Shown here in pieces: positions 12,101 to 21,421 of a stretch of DNA of 64,000 nt. Positions within the stretch are counted from its first letter, which is position 1. Each line of letters begins with the position of its first letter. The position numbers and the translations under genes were made by a program. The DNA comes from Leishmania martiniquensis (Eukaryota; Euglenozoa; Kinetoplastea; Trypanosomatida; Trypanosomatidae), in the NCBI RefSeq assembly GCF_017916325.1, contig NC_090171.1, positions 1,091,001 to 1,155,000 on the forward strand. Reading direction: 5' to 3'. The notes beneath the pieces were generated by a model that worked only from the letters and a program-made list of their open reading frames with translations, was not told where the DNA came from and did not search any database.

Positions 12101-15100
12101 TGAGGCGCAGAGAGTGACGGTCGTCGAGGGACCGCCATCGCCTTGGTCACCTCAGCCCCAGCCCTTAGCGGTGCGCCTGTTGTATTTGGATTCGCATGCA
12201 CGGCACCCGCATCCGCGGTTGCGGGTGCCGTGGGTGTCGGCCGGCTCAGTACAGGAAGCACTGGGGCTAGCGAACCTGGAAAAGACAGAGCAATTGTTCT
12301 CTCCGAAAAAGCACCGGTGTCACCGGTGGAGGTGAAGTACAGCGCTGGGCCGAGAGCTTCGAGAGACAGTGTCGGTATCCTCAGCCCGGGCGGCTCCGGT
12401 GCGTCGTCACCAGTGGCAGTGCTGTTGAACACGCTTGCCGCTGTGTACGTCTCCCGAGTTTCCTGCAAAGCCGACTTGGGCAACGCGTACTTGGACGTGT
12501 CCTCCAGACTACCGAAGATGGACTCGTTCCCCACGCCACACTCTTCGTCGTCCTCGTCCTCTTGCGATATGGACGAAGCCACGTCCGGTGCAGCCCCGCT
12601 TGAAGCATGAAGGACGCGGTCCGCAGTCTCTTCCATGACTTGGCGCAGCTTCGATTGATCCTTGTAGAAGTCATTTTCCTGTGCCGCAGCGGTGTCGCCG
12701 GAGCTGGTGAAGTATAGAGGTGGCTTCAGCCCAGTCAGAGAGAGCTGCAGTACAACAGACGAAGGTGTGACGGGGGACCCAGGCGGGGCTGGCGCGGAAG
12801 TGCTTGAGGTGGCGAGCGGCGCCGCACTCCTCTGTGGTACCTCGGCGCCTTCAGAGATGGGGCGGTGGCTCGATCCCAGCAGCAGCCGCTCCTTGAGGTC
12901 GCTCACTGATGTCAGGTCCGATATGTTTACTGTCAACTGGCCCCCCAACTTTGTGAAAGTCTTCGAGACCGGAGACCGCAGAGCATTCTCAGAGGGCCCT
13001 CTTCGACGCCCCGATACGCCAGAGGCGGCCCAGTCCTGTGGCTTCCCCGGCGGTCGTTTGCAGCCCTCGCTCATCCCTGGCACCGCCACCACGGAGCTAT
13101 TAGATGAGGAGAGCTCGAAGTCGACGAAGTCCTCCATCAGAGTCCCCTCCACAGCGGCGTGCGGCTCGAGCGAGCGATCGAGCGCCGTCATGGAAGGTAT
13201 TCCCACACCTCTCAAGTTCAAAGTCGGCCCATCCAGTAGTTCTTCCACCGGCCCACCGCCGCAGCCGTCGATGAATTCGGCTCTCTCTGGTTCTCCTCGC
13301 CCACTGATCATCTGCAGTAGCCGTCCAAACACAGAGGCGACGGAGAGGCTGGCGGCCGTCTCGTGCGCCTCAGCGCAGCTCCAGCAGAGCTCTCGAAATG
13401 CCCACAACAGCTGATGGCAGTAGTGCGCCCACAGAAGCTGACTCAGGTGCTGGAATGGGCTCGCCCGGGGACCCGCTTGCGGTGATCCGAGTGGCCGACA
13501 CAGGGCGGCTTCGCCGCGACTGTTGAAGCCGGAGAGCACCGCACTATTCGTACTCTCGAAGCTCTCGCTCGCCGTGCAATCGGAGGCTGCTGCATATCCA
13601 CCTGCCCCCACCGCCTGCATATCCGCGTAGAAAGCCTGAACGTATCGCAGGAACAGGAGCCGAGCGTATGTAGAGGCGTATGTCTTGGGCAGCACCGACT
13701 CCGTGCCGGCCTTCATCGAGGCAAGAGCCTTGTAGCGAGCTTGCATTGCCTTATCCCGGACCCGGCCCACGACCTCGGCCGCTGCCGTGGTGAAGCTGGC
13801 GAAAGTGTCGGCGTCTAGTGGCGCCGCTGCGAGGCGTAGAAGGCGCAGCACTTCTATACGAATCCACAGCCCACCACACACCTCGCGCATCACGCGGTCT
13901 GTCGGCGAGCGCCGATGCGCGGTGGGGGGGGAGCGGCCTGGTGTCTGGTCGACGAACGAGTCAGTGCATTGGTGCCCAGTGCGCTCGTAAGACACCGTGC
14001 AACCACCACCAGGGATAGAGCCGCTGTCGCCGGTGTCCGAAACCGAAGGCGGGCAGGAGTAGGGAATGGACAGCAGTTGAGCGCAAGGACCAGTGGATGT
14101 GTTGAGGAGAGCGGTAACAGCGCACACATGCAACGAGGGCGCGCCGTCACGGCAACCGCGATGGGCCTCCGGATGCCACGGAGTGGTCGCCGTTGCCGCT
14201 GGATCTTTACCTGCGCCCGAGTTTAGATACAAGCTCACTAGCTGTGCGTGCTCCACAACGCGGGCAAGGTGAGAGTAGCGCTGAAACCGTGTATCCGGCC
14301 ACCACATAGTACTCCGCATGCTAGAGCTACCAGCGGCCGCCTCTGGGCTCACCGTACCATTGGCTGACGTTGCGGCTGCAGAGCAGCTGGCAGGAGTTGG
14401 CGCAGAGGGTGGCGGCTGCCGCGTCGCAGAGGGAAGCTCGCCGAGCGCAGCGGGGGACGTGGGTGTTTTGAATGAGCTCAGCAACTGTTCCCAAAAGGCG
14501 CGCGAGGAATCATCCTCGAGCACCCCGTCTGCAGCTGATGCGGCGCTCGATGGCGCCCCACGAGTCGTCGCCGCGCGAGACTGGGCATGTCTACCATCTA
14601 CGGTGAAGTGGTTGACCGCGGACTGCAGCACTGTGGACGTGTACATGCTTAGAAACTCCTGCACGCGATCAAGCGGTGAATCCGCCACGGCCCGCAGCGC
14701 TGCTGCACCCCTCGGAGTGGGCAGATCTCCGTGACCACAGACCGGCGGCGGCCCAGTGACTCCCGCCAAGCCGTCCGCGAAGTCTGTCGATGGAGATATC
14801 GTATGAGACGCGCTCAGTGTCAGCTGGTACAGGTAGAGGGGTTTCTCAGGAAGGTGCAGCGCAGTGTCGAGGAGGACATCGACAATCTCCAAAAAGTAGT
14901 GGACAGCCAACTCCATCCAGCACATCTGCAAGTCAGACGCCTCTGCGCTTTCGGCGGTGGTGCCGTCGTCACCGCCGCCGTCCCTCCGGTTAAGACCCAC
15001 AGACCCCCCTGCACCTCCCTGGCAGGCAGAGCCACCCTCTGCAGGGCACATGAGAAGGCCTTCGTCGTCGCTTGAGTCATTGGCAAACATCACACCCTCG

Positions 15101-18100
15101 CGGCGTTGCCGCGCCGCCGCGTCGCCGCTCTCCATATCAGACAACAGCGCTTGGCAGACGCTATCCATGAATGACAGGACGACGCCGAGCACCTTCCGGG
15201 CAGGCTCCACCAGGTGCAAGGCGATGAAGTGCTGCAGCGCAGCGCTGGAGGACGCTGAAGAAGTCCGCATCGCCACACTCTCAGCATTACCGCTGCTGCA
15301 GAGAGACAGGGGTGCGGAGCAAAGGTGACTTTGGCCACCGTACACGTCATAGCCGCGATCACGTGTCAGTAGAAAATACTGCGCCAGTCCAGCCAGATGC
15401 CACACCGCCTCCTGCAAGGCGCTCGAGGTACCATGATTGCCCTGAAGCAAGCTCGCAGAATTGTCCACAAGGCAGGCGAAGCTGCTGAGCCACACGTTCG
15501 CGAAGCTGGCCGAGTTTCCGTTCGGCGTCGCCGATAAATCAATGACTCGATGTTCCGAGTCCTTAGCAGCGCCACGGCGCTTCTTTAGGGTCGACCCAGC
15601 ACTTTTCTTTGCCTTCCCCACTTTTTTCAGCGCCGCTGTCGCGGGCGCAGGATGAGGCAGGCGCACTTGTGCCTCGTGATGCGCGATTGCCGTGTCAAGG
15701 GCAATGCACTGCAGTAACACCTGCGTCATCACAACGTCCTTTCTTTGGAGTGCGCGCAGGGCGACCGTGATCAACGTTTCGCGGACATAGATGGAGAGAT
15801 GCTGCCACCGCCAGCGACGACTGCCGAAGCCAAAGACCTTGGCGAGGTCCATAGAGAGGGGCTGAGGTGGTGCATACATCGCCTTTTTTGTCTTGGCCGT
15901 CTCCCCTTCAGCCCTGTCAGATGGCGTGGCAGCAGCTGCTTTCGATGGTGGTCGCTTCAGCACAGCAGTGGTAGCGTCAGCCGTCGTGGGCGTGGCCAAT
16001 ACGACTGGCGCGACCTTGGCGGCGCTTCTGGTGACCGAGGTAACCCGCTCCACTGGCAGGGATTCTTTCTTCGGCACCGCCTCACCCATCACATGACAGA
16101 GTAACACCACCGCGAGAGAGAAGGCCAGCTCCAGCGCCCGAGCACTGTTGAGAAAGAGCTGACTACTGCTAGGGAAAATGGCGGCTGCACGCGAGTTCAA
16201 GTGCTCCATCAGCAGCCGCTGCTCCATCCATGGCGACACGACAGAAGGGAACAGTGTCGGCGGTGCTGCGTTAGCGGTAGCATGGTGACATGGGAGGAAA
16301 GTGGGATTGCTGGGCGACCCATCCGCTCCGATCTGAGGCGGCGTCAGGACGGCGGGAGGCGAGCCGCCTGTCATTGGATCGCTCGCCGCGGGGGTGCCTG
16401 CCCCTGCGCACGATGGATGAGCACCGCCAGCCGGTTTTGCTGGCGCTGTGGGGGTGCTGGTATCATCTGTGCCTCTGAGAGAGGGAAGCGCACCCCCAGA
16501 GCGCTCCACAGCACCGTCGCCCGCGTGTGCAGAGCCAAGATCGACGACGGGAGACACAGGTTCCTCCCACGCGACGGAGGGGAGCAGCGGCAGTAGTGTG
16601 TTCATGTCCTGTGTCGCATATAGGGTGCCCAGCTTTCGAGCAAACTGCGCAGCCGAGCGTGCCTGGTGCATCTCCCTTTCGGCCCGTACAAGGCATGGGG
16701 GCAGGTCAGCAGATGGCATGACAGCTGCCATCGGGAAGAGCTCGTTCGGCCGCTGCGCCGTCGTGCAGCTGCGCCAGCTGTCACTGCTACTCCTGCCTCT
16801 CCCACTGCTGCCGTCTCCTCTCGCAATATCCGCATCGCGATCGCCAACCTCGCCGTCTGCTGCGCACGAAGGTGAGAAAGACTGGGCGTAGGCGCCGATG
16901 TCTATTCGGCACGGCAGCGGTGAGGTACGCGAAGAGGCGTCCATTCCGGCGGCTGCCTTGGATTCCAAGCCAGGACGATCAAGAAAGCGTCTCACTTCAC
17001 CCCGTGACGAGCATGCTACTGACCGCGAAGATTCAACGCGCTCCAGCCACTGCAAGTAGAGCTCTGCTGTCGACAGGTTCGCATGGCTGTCGCTGCCCAC
17101 CTGTTGTGCTTCCTCTCCTATCGCAGATGCAGCGGCGCTGCCAGCGACGCCAGCAGCAATACTGTGGGCTGCCTGGCCTCGATATAGCGGACTTCCTCGT
17201 GCGCCACCACCGTTGCTGCCGCTTCGGTCTACCACGATAGTTCCTGTGCCCCCGAGAGCCGACACGGTGCAGTCCCTCGAGGAAGTCGGCCTATCCAACG
17301 ATGTGTCGATACTCATGAGAGTGGGTACAGCTGCAGGATCGAACGCGCCTGTCGTCGCACTCGCAGTGGAGGGCTCCGTCGCCTGGCTTGCCTCGCGGGC
17401 GGCGCGTTGCGCGGAGTGGTGCGACAGCGGGGCGAGCCCCAGGGTGTCGCTGGCCACTGCGCCGCTCTGCGAAGGGAATAAGCGCTTCATGACCGCCCTG
17501 TCCGTCATCTCCACACCGGTGAATGAGAGAAAAGTGTTGACTGTGAGCAGACCCTCAGTTGTGGCCTGTGCTCGGTTGTACTGCCGCCGCTGCAGCTGGC
17601 GCGCTAGCGTCTCCACCACTGGCAAGAGCTGCGACAGGGACAGTGGCGGTGGCGAGCTCACCGTATCGGTCGCAGATGATGTAAGCTGCTTGCCCCCTTC
17701 TACAACGTGCACCCGCGTTTTAGACGTCCTCTGCGCCTCTTTCTGCCTGTGGATCACGTCGGTTGGCAGCCCGCAGGCGGCGTAGAGCCAAATCCAGAGG
17801 GGCAGCTGAACATGCGCACGCGCCTCGCGCTGCCCCACAGCGGCCGTCGGCCGCAACATTGGGTGGCTGTCGCCAGGCACCTTAAGAGAGATGCTGCTTA
17901 GAAGCGTCGTGATACGGGCCCACAAAAGATTGTGCACCAGCTCTCGCAGCTCCCACAGCTCGGGTGACGCCGAACAGCACTCTGGCGGCAACGGAAGAGC
18001 TTTGCTGGCACCCAAGGCCGGGGAAGGGGCCAGGCTGGCGGCAACCTTGGAGCCTGTCAGTTGCTCTTCTTTTACCGCCGCCCCGACGTAGCTCCGTGGA

Positions 18101-19617
18101 TACGCGGTCGTCGCCGCCGCGAGTAGGGCAGCCGGCTCCCCGGCAGCACTTCTCCCCCCATGGCCTTGATCGGGAGGCGCTGCCCCTGCCTCCTCCCCCG
18201 GAGCGGGTACTGATGAGGCGGGGTGCAAAATGGCGTGCAAGTGCTCTGCGATTGTGTGGGCAATGGTAACGATGCCCCGTGTCAAGTTTTCTGCCTCGAG
18301 GGAGGGTGTCACCAGCTCTGCAGGCCCATCCGCCGCTCGCAGCGATTCAACCTCCGCACTTGGCGCACTAGAGGCCCAGCCGTTGCAGTTGACAGTGGTC
18401 ACGGGGCCGTGATCGTATCCCCATTCATCTGGCGTGTAGTGGGGAGAGGTAACATTGAACAGGGGGCGGTGAGCGTTGCAGTGCGGCGAGACGTCGGTCA
18501 ATGGAATGGCTGGGTGACTGCACCGGTGGTTAGTGGTGGCGGACTGCGGTGATGTTTGTGGATGCTGGAAGGCGGACGCCTCTGCTCCCAGCCACGACAC
18601 TGACGGCTCCGCCGAGAGCATACCTCCCTTCTCCCTTGCTGGCTGCCATGCACTTGGAGAGTCGCCGCGTAGCTGCTGCTGCTCCACAGCACCGCGGCAC
18701 TGCTCTACCGCGGCGGCGAAGTCGTCGAAGAGGCTTTCAAGGCTCCTCTGCATGTCAAGCAGCTGCGCCGCGCACACCGCAGTGAAGCGCTGGTTGTCGT
18801 CTGCGATGGCGGTCCGTACTGCACATGGCCTCGCCTCCTGACCCCCGTTGACACCACCACCGCCGCTGCTGTCCACATGCGCCGAGGCCAAAAGCTGCCT
18901 CAGTGCTTCAGTGGCGCTGGGGTGGGAGGGGCCACGCACAGGAGCTGCGGCCGCGGCGGCCGGAGCTTTCTTTCTGGGGAGGCTTCTTATGGCCACCCTG
19001 GGTTCCCCGGAGAGCCTTTTGGACACAGACTTCAATGCCCTCACTGTTGTCGATGGCGAGGGTGCGTCGGTGACAGCTATCGTGGTACCTGGCAAAAGCA
19101 CAGGTGAGCGTCTGTTACCGGCATCCAGCGCAGAGAATGCGCCGTGCGCGTTCACTCTCGCGACGCCAGCGCCCCGGCACTCACTACCCTCCCCCTCCTC
19201 GCCCTTCGCAGCGGGCACGAAGAGGTAAGGTGCCGGTGTCGTCTTCTCTGCATCCGCTATGCAAATAGACTCGACAGCAACGCGGCGGTAAGGAAACAGT
19301 TTCTCTACTTGAGTGCGGACGGCCTCTCTCACTGCGGCATCCATGTCAGCGGCGTGGCCTGAGGAATGCAGGCAGCCGGCAGCGCATGTGTGGGGTGAGC
19401 CGTCAGCCGAGTTTTTGGGTGAAGGACTGCATGAGGCGATGGCGCGCAGCAGCGCCGCGTAGAGCACGCTCACAGGCGTCGCGCTGGTTGCTGGTGCGGT
19501 CGTCGGCGAAGCGGAGGCCGTTCTTAGAGAGTCTGTGCGGAGCCTCATGGAACCGCTCTCTTCTAGCAGGCCTGTGAGAAGCTTGGATGGCGGCGAGTTC
19601 AACTGATTCAGCTCCAT
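9199..19617 (-). CDS. Giant protein with C-terminal serine/threonine kinase domain
   Basis: A 3,472-residue protein. The kinase domain takes up roughly residues 2,915-3,465: glycine loop GAGGYGTV near 2926, the catalytic Lys in EVAIKHI near 3033, HGDIKCDN near 3166, DFGSCD near 3204, PPELM near 3247 and DIWACGCLLYEML near 3331. The catalytic loop reads HGD instead of HRD, so it is a non-RD kinase, and about 100 residues are inserted between the glycine loop and the VAIK strand. The Lys, both Asp and the Asn are kept, so activity is expected. Residues 1-2900 are Ala/Ser/Pro-rich with no domain I can name, except for three copies of a motif with core YFTS(S/T)GDT near residues 2292, 2415 and 2521. 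General shape recalls STE-type kinases, but I cannot place it in a subfamily. Nearest pyrimidine tract and AG lie within 60 bases upstream of the start. Confidence 0.88.
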   Translation of the reverse strand: MELNQLNSPPSKLLTGLLEESGSMRLRTDSLRTASASPTTAPATSATPVSVLYAALLRAIASCSPSPKNSADGSPHTCAAGCLHSSGHAADMDAAVREAVRTQVEKLFPYRRVAVESICIADAEKTTPAPYLFVPAAKGEEGEGSECRGAGVARVNAHGAFSALDAGNRRSPVLLPGTTIAVTDAPSPSTTVRALKSVSKRLSGEPRVAIRSLPRKKAPAAAAAAPVRGPSHPSATEALRQLLASAHVDSSGGGGVNGGQEARPCAVRTAIADDNQRFTAVCAAQLLDMQRSLESLFDDFAAAVEQCRGAVEQQQLRGDSPSAWQPAREKGGMLSAEPSVSWLGAEASAFQHPQTSPQSATTNHRCSHPAIPLTDVSPHCNAHRPLFNVTSPHYTPDEWGYDHGPVTTVNCNGWASSAPSAEVESLRAADGPAELVTPSLEAENLTRGIVTIAHTIAEHLHAILHPASSVPAPGEEAGAAPPDQGHGGRSAAGEPAALLAAATTAYPRSYVGAAVKEEQLTGSKVAASLAPSPALGASKALPLPPECCSASPELWELRELVHNLLWARITTLLSSISLKVPGDSHPMLRPTAAVGQREARAHVQLPLWIWLYAACGLPTDVIHRQKEAQRTSKTRVHVVEGGKQLTSSATDTVSSPPPLSLSQLLPVVETLARQLQRRQYNRAQATTEGLLTVNTFLSFTGVEMTDRAVMKRLFPSQSGAVASDTLGLAPLSHHSAQRAAREASQATEPSTASATTGAFDPAAVPTLMSIDTSLDRPTSSRDCTVSALGGTGTIVVDRSGSNGGGARGSPLYRGQAAHSIAAGVAGSAAASAIGEEAQQVGSDSHANLSTAELYLQWLERVESSRSVACSSRGEVRRFLDRPGLESKAAAGMDASSRTSPLPCRIDIGAYAQSFSPSCAADGEVGDRDADIARGDGSSGRGRSSSDSWRSCTTAQRPNELFPMAAVMPSADLPPCLVRAEREMHQARSAAQFARKLGTLYATQDMNTLLPLLPSVAWEEPVSPVVDLGSAHAGDGAVERSGGALPSLRGTDDTSTPTAPAKPAGGAHPSCAGAGTPAASDPMTGGSPPAVLTPPQIGADGSPSNPTFLPCHHATANAAPPTLFPSVVSPWMEQRLLMEHLNSRAAAIFPSSSQLFLNSARALELAFSLAVVLLCHVMGEAVPKKESLPVERVTSVTRSAAKVAPVVLATPTTADATTAVLKRPPSKAAAATPSDRAEGETAKTKKAMYAPPQPLSMDLAKVFGFGSRRWRWQHLSIYVRETLITVALRALQRKDVVMTQVLLQCIALDTAIAHHEAQVRLPHPAPATAALKKVGKAKKSAGSTLKKRRGAAKDSEHRVIDLSATPNGNSASFANVWLSSFACLVDNSASLLQGNHGTSSALQEAVWHLAGLAQYFLLTRDRGYDVYGGQSHLCSAPLSLCSSGNAESVAMRTSSASSSAALQHFIALHLVEPARKVLGVVLSFMDSVCQALLSDMESGDAAARQRREGVMFANDSSDDEGLLMCPAEGGSACQGGAGGSVGLNRRDGGGDDGTTAESAEASDLQMCWMELAVHYFLEIVDVLLDTALHLPEKPLYLYQLTLSASHTISPSTDFADGLAGVTGPPPVCGHGDLPTPRGAAALRAVADSPLDRVQEFLSMYTSTVLQSAVNHFTVDGRHAQSRAATTRGAPSSAASAADGVLEDDSSRAFWEQLLSSFKTPTSPAALGELPSATRQPPPSAPTPASCSAAATSANGTVSPEAAAGSSSMRSTMWWPDTRFQRYSHLARVVEHAQLVSLYLNSGAGKDPAATATTPWHPEAHRGCRDGAPSLHVCAVTALLNTSTGPCAQLLSIPYSCPPSVSDTGDSGSIPGGGCTVSYERTGHQCTDSFVDQTPGRSPPTAHRRSPTDRVMREVCGGLWIRIEVLRLLRLAAAPLDADTFASFTTAAAEVVGRVRDKAMQARYKALASMKAGTESVLPKTYASTYARLLFLRYVQAFYADMQAVGAGGYAAASDCTASESFESTNSAVLSGFNSRGEAALCRPLGSPQAGPRASPFQHLSQLLWAHYCHQLLWAFRELCWSCAEAHETAASLSVASVFGRLLQMISGRGEPERAEFIDGCGGGPVEELLDGPTLNLRGVGIPSMTALDRSLEPHAAVEGTLMEDFVDFELSSSNSSVVAVPGMSEGCKRPPGKPQDWAASGVSGRRRGPSENALRSPVSKTFTKLGGQLTVNISDLTSVSDLKERLLLGSSHRPISEGAEVPQRSAAPLATSSTSAPAPPGSPVTPSSVVLQLSLTGLKPPLYFTSSGDTAAAQENDFYKDQSKLRQVMEETADRVLHASSGAAPDVASSISQEDEDDEECGVGNESIFGSLEDTSKYALPKSALQETRETYTAASVFNSTATGDDAPEPPGLRIPTLSLEALGPALYFTSTGDTGAFSERTIALSFPGSLAPVLPVLSRPTPTAPATADAGAVHANPNTTGAPLRAGAEVTKAMAVPRRPSLSAPQLPSVTTTTVDGLVLPKLSLGSLGPPMYFTSTGDTGGFVEEQNQKHQAATGAATSTQAPSDAACLYAASTLLSAASDGAADTSTAAAAVGAVSSWPKTATAATNAKESPPLGKWSSDSGLNSCADFAPKGEQRGDGGKDRSEGGTCNVCVEDQEARGQRAARRRGGSESPLKSSPVPEGGLPSLRAGQRRRKWVSRTSRAVLTPIVAPTVTMELILSICSIILQQDSGMIQYAYTVSSLTQKRVLPGMSSSSQRRWHTGSGRTAAAAGVTVTQKSDAAQTDRWRYTPQHSPSSFHVIQAMHNYLKDSRNSLVVDLLEEWVLAEYAEMERSRMEQYESAYASLRLQESAQQQLRLSLSHSVSSGNVGNAMQPPCLHQSHRDATDGSRSGRPSAAMLAGRYVLLRLLLPRAITPLVTQQNERRIGAGGYGTVTSGFVQELGKGRDTQLPPGWGQPGSSWRPVETHGSTGASNCGGGGDGGIPVHGVHTGLSFPTSAERVAHGALDGWRAPWRTAVQRIVQAVCKCEVAIKHIPLNARGSESGNLPLCHAEVLAMYRLRSHPHIIPLLSFDNTKDEYILVFPHYTQGSLRLWRQKHYPLGCAVLTLPPGMRDSRKGESTAAPVPAIASSTSTPTVSLSTSLFATCARCLLQVLEAVTFMHDQHIRHGDIKCDNVLIAASHASAKRGEMDPPTLPSSVRLCDFGSCDTCDDDDMQSLKHDIMAGEARFLAGRWGVGRGTEAIQPPELMSAKRRYALLRRIMTAAVPVTDATPAPSCLLALSERADRGGHAAGAAVTSTEHLPLRSRAGELMERTGSEVTELLRRAELSVDIWACGCLLYEMLTGRMLFGEARLGRLLVLAAVNDDGDQSSAAATSKAHATAGPLPTVLRPLPKAVAPTKASVGGDFGFRFMPSASRKALDDWERRDLETAVGKRVVDFMSTLLDLDPLQRPSAHEALQYWRAIMVEGGLEV

Positions 19618-20994
19618 ATCGTCAGCCGTCCTGAATGGTCAGCTCAAGAAGGGAGCAAGGAGAGAAAGCGCGCGCACTTACGCTACTCTTGTCGGTGGAG
19701 AGGCCGCGGGTTCGTGGGCGTCCTGAATCCAAAGCGTTTAGTCGCTTGCTGTGGTGGCAACCTACAGAAAAAGAACTAATCCAAGTGGGAAGAACAACGG
19801 AGAAACCGGCGTACAACACAGGCGCCAAGACATGCGCACGCGATTCGAGTGAGACAGTGCTGCGGCAGCACCATCTAACGCACTTGCTGCGCGCAATTCG
19901 CCTTGAGCAATGGGCGGTGAGTTGGCGCGTGAATGTGTGCGCTACCTCTGATGAGGTGGTTATGTCTATTTCCTCTTCTTCCTTTTTTTACGCCTTGAGA
20001 ATTGCACGTTTGCCGCTAAGGTGCGTCGATGCCTCAATAAGCTGTGCGTCTCGTGATCGGCTGCGCCTCCGTTCTTTTCTGCGGGAGTGGTACGGGCGAG
20101 AGACGGCAAAGCGGAACTCGAACGGCAAGGGGGAATGTGTGGGAGAGAGGGAGGGAGGGGGAGGGAGAGGGAGGGTGCGGTGGTGGAAGAGGGTGAAAGA
20201 GGAAGTTCAGGCGGCAAAAAGCAGCCGCGCAACCCTTCGAGAGCATCTCTGCCGCCCACTGCTCGCGAGCCAGAGAGCAGGAGAGGGAGGAAGAGATCCA
20301 AGAAGCCAAGGGAAGGGAGAAGAGGCCAAATACACTACAGCGCGCGGGAGGAGGGGGAGGGGGAGACTCGGGCGGTGTCGTGCCCATCCGCAGGGCGAAA
20401 AAGGCCCAGTGATTTTGTTTTTTTTTCCAGAAAAGAAAAGCGGATTCTTGTCGCCAACAGCCTTTCGTAACGCCGACGACGGCGAAGGCGACAGAGGCGA
20501 GGAAACAAAGTTATACGTCGCGCCGGAGGCGAAACCAAAGAGATTCGAGAGAGCTGCCGCAGACGAGTGCAGGCGACGCTGGTGAAAGGGGAAGGGGGGA
20601 GGAGAGGGCACGCAGAAAGAGGCGCGAGAGGCGTTGCGCTCTTCTTCTCTGCTTCCCTTCCACCCGCGAAGAAACGGGCAAGACAAAAACAAAAAGGGTA
20701 AGAGTGCAGCACATAAGCACACAGAGTCAAATAAGCGTAGTGCAACAGAGACGCCAAGGCCAGCAGTGGCTTCAGTGTCCTTCTTCCAGACCGGGTCTGC
20801 GTCAAAGGCCGTGCACACCCACAGAGCGAGGGAAAGCTTGCATTGTAGGGCGAACCCAAGTGTGTCCCTCATGACTAACGGAATAACGAACCCCGTCCAG
20901 CTGTGCAGGATGCGAAGCTAAGCGGCACAAAACGCCGCCACACGTGCCTGGAACGAACCCGCAGCCCTCCACCTACACCTGCCACGAACGAGAG
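19618..20994. other. Intergenic interval between the kinase gene and the snoRNA array
   Basis: Strongly purine-rich on the plus strand (for example 20,125-20,180), hence polypyrimidine on the sense strand. A 316-residue plus-strand frame (19,635-20,585) crosses it, but it is low-complexity and runs against the transcription direction. I see no gene. Confidence 0.6.
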
Positions 20995-21044
20995 GACACA
21001 CACAGCAACGGCAGTGCAAGCACAGGCTGCGCAGAGCCGGTCGA

Positions 21045-21163
21045 GGAGGAGCGGTCAGCTTTCAAGGACTAGAGATTGCATCTCATGACGGCGCGCGGCA
21101 GCGGGCTGACGCGCAGCGCGGTCGGATATATGCTTGTTCTCGTTGGTCATCAGACGCTCCTCC
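21045..21163 (-). ncRNA. C/D box snoRNA, copy A1 (double guide, SSU rRNA 5' end)
   Basis: On the minus strand the C box TGATGA (21,147-21,152) and D box CTGA (21,055-21,058) are enclosed by a perfect 9 bp terminal stem, GGAGGAGCG with CGCTCCTCC (21,155-21,163 with 21,045-21,053). The guide upstream of the D box is complementary to TTTCAAGGACT (plus strand 21,060-21,070). A second guide, upstream of a D'-like CCGA, is complementary to ATATGCTTGTT (21,128-21,138). From memory both strings occur a few bases apart near the 5' end of trypanosomatid SSU rRNA. By the D+5 rule the targets are the second A of CAUAUGC (human A27 equivalent, the U27/snR74 site) and the C of GUUUCAAGG. A CATGAGATG segment could serve as C'. 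The RNA is expected to direct 2'-O-methylation in the nucleolus with fibrillarin. Confidence 0.82.
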
Positions 21164-21287
21164 ATGCAGGTGCGCTACGCTCGGCGCGCCGACGGCAGCG
21201 GCGAAAACGCACGCACAGAAGCACACATCAGTCCCTCAGCAGCTCGCAACGCGCACACAGGCCCGCACCCGCCGCGGCGGCAGCAGC

Positions 21288-21377
21288 GTCCATCAGTAAA
21301 GTGCATCGGTATGTGCTTTCCACAGGCAGGTCATTCGGTTTTCTTCAATAGATCGTCGTATAAGCCATCACGTAGAC
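21288..21377 (-). ncRNA. Second C/D snoRNA candidate in each unit (first copy given)
   Basis: On the minus strand a C-like box GTGATGG (21,365-21,371) and D box CTGA (21,293-21,296) lie 68 nt apart and are closed by a 5 bp stem, GUCUA with UGGAC (one G-U pair), directly beside the boxes. The candidate is about 90 nt, a normal length, and lies between the A and B snoRNAs. The guide before the D box would pair with UAAAGUGCAUC; I cannot recall an rRNA site with that sequence, so the target is open. The last C-box base (G for A) is a deviation. Further copies start at 22,274, 23,260, 24,246, 25,232, 26,218, 27,204 and 28,190. Confidence 0.5.
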
Positions 21378-21421
21378 ACACGCGCAGGCACGGCTCACGT
21401 GAGCGCGGGCGGCTCCAGCGG

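Noticed and set aside
19635..20585. 316-residue plus-strand frame
   Set aside because: Purine-run driven Arg/Glu/Gly-rich sequence, opposite to all genes, no domain.
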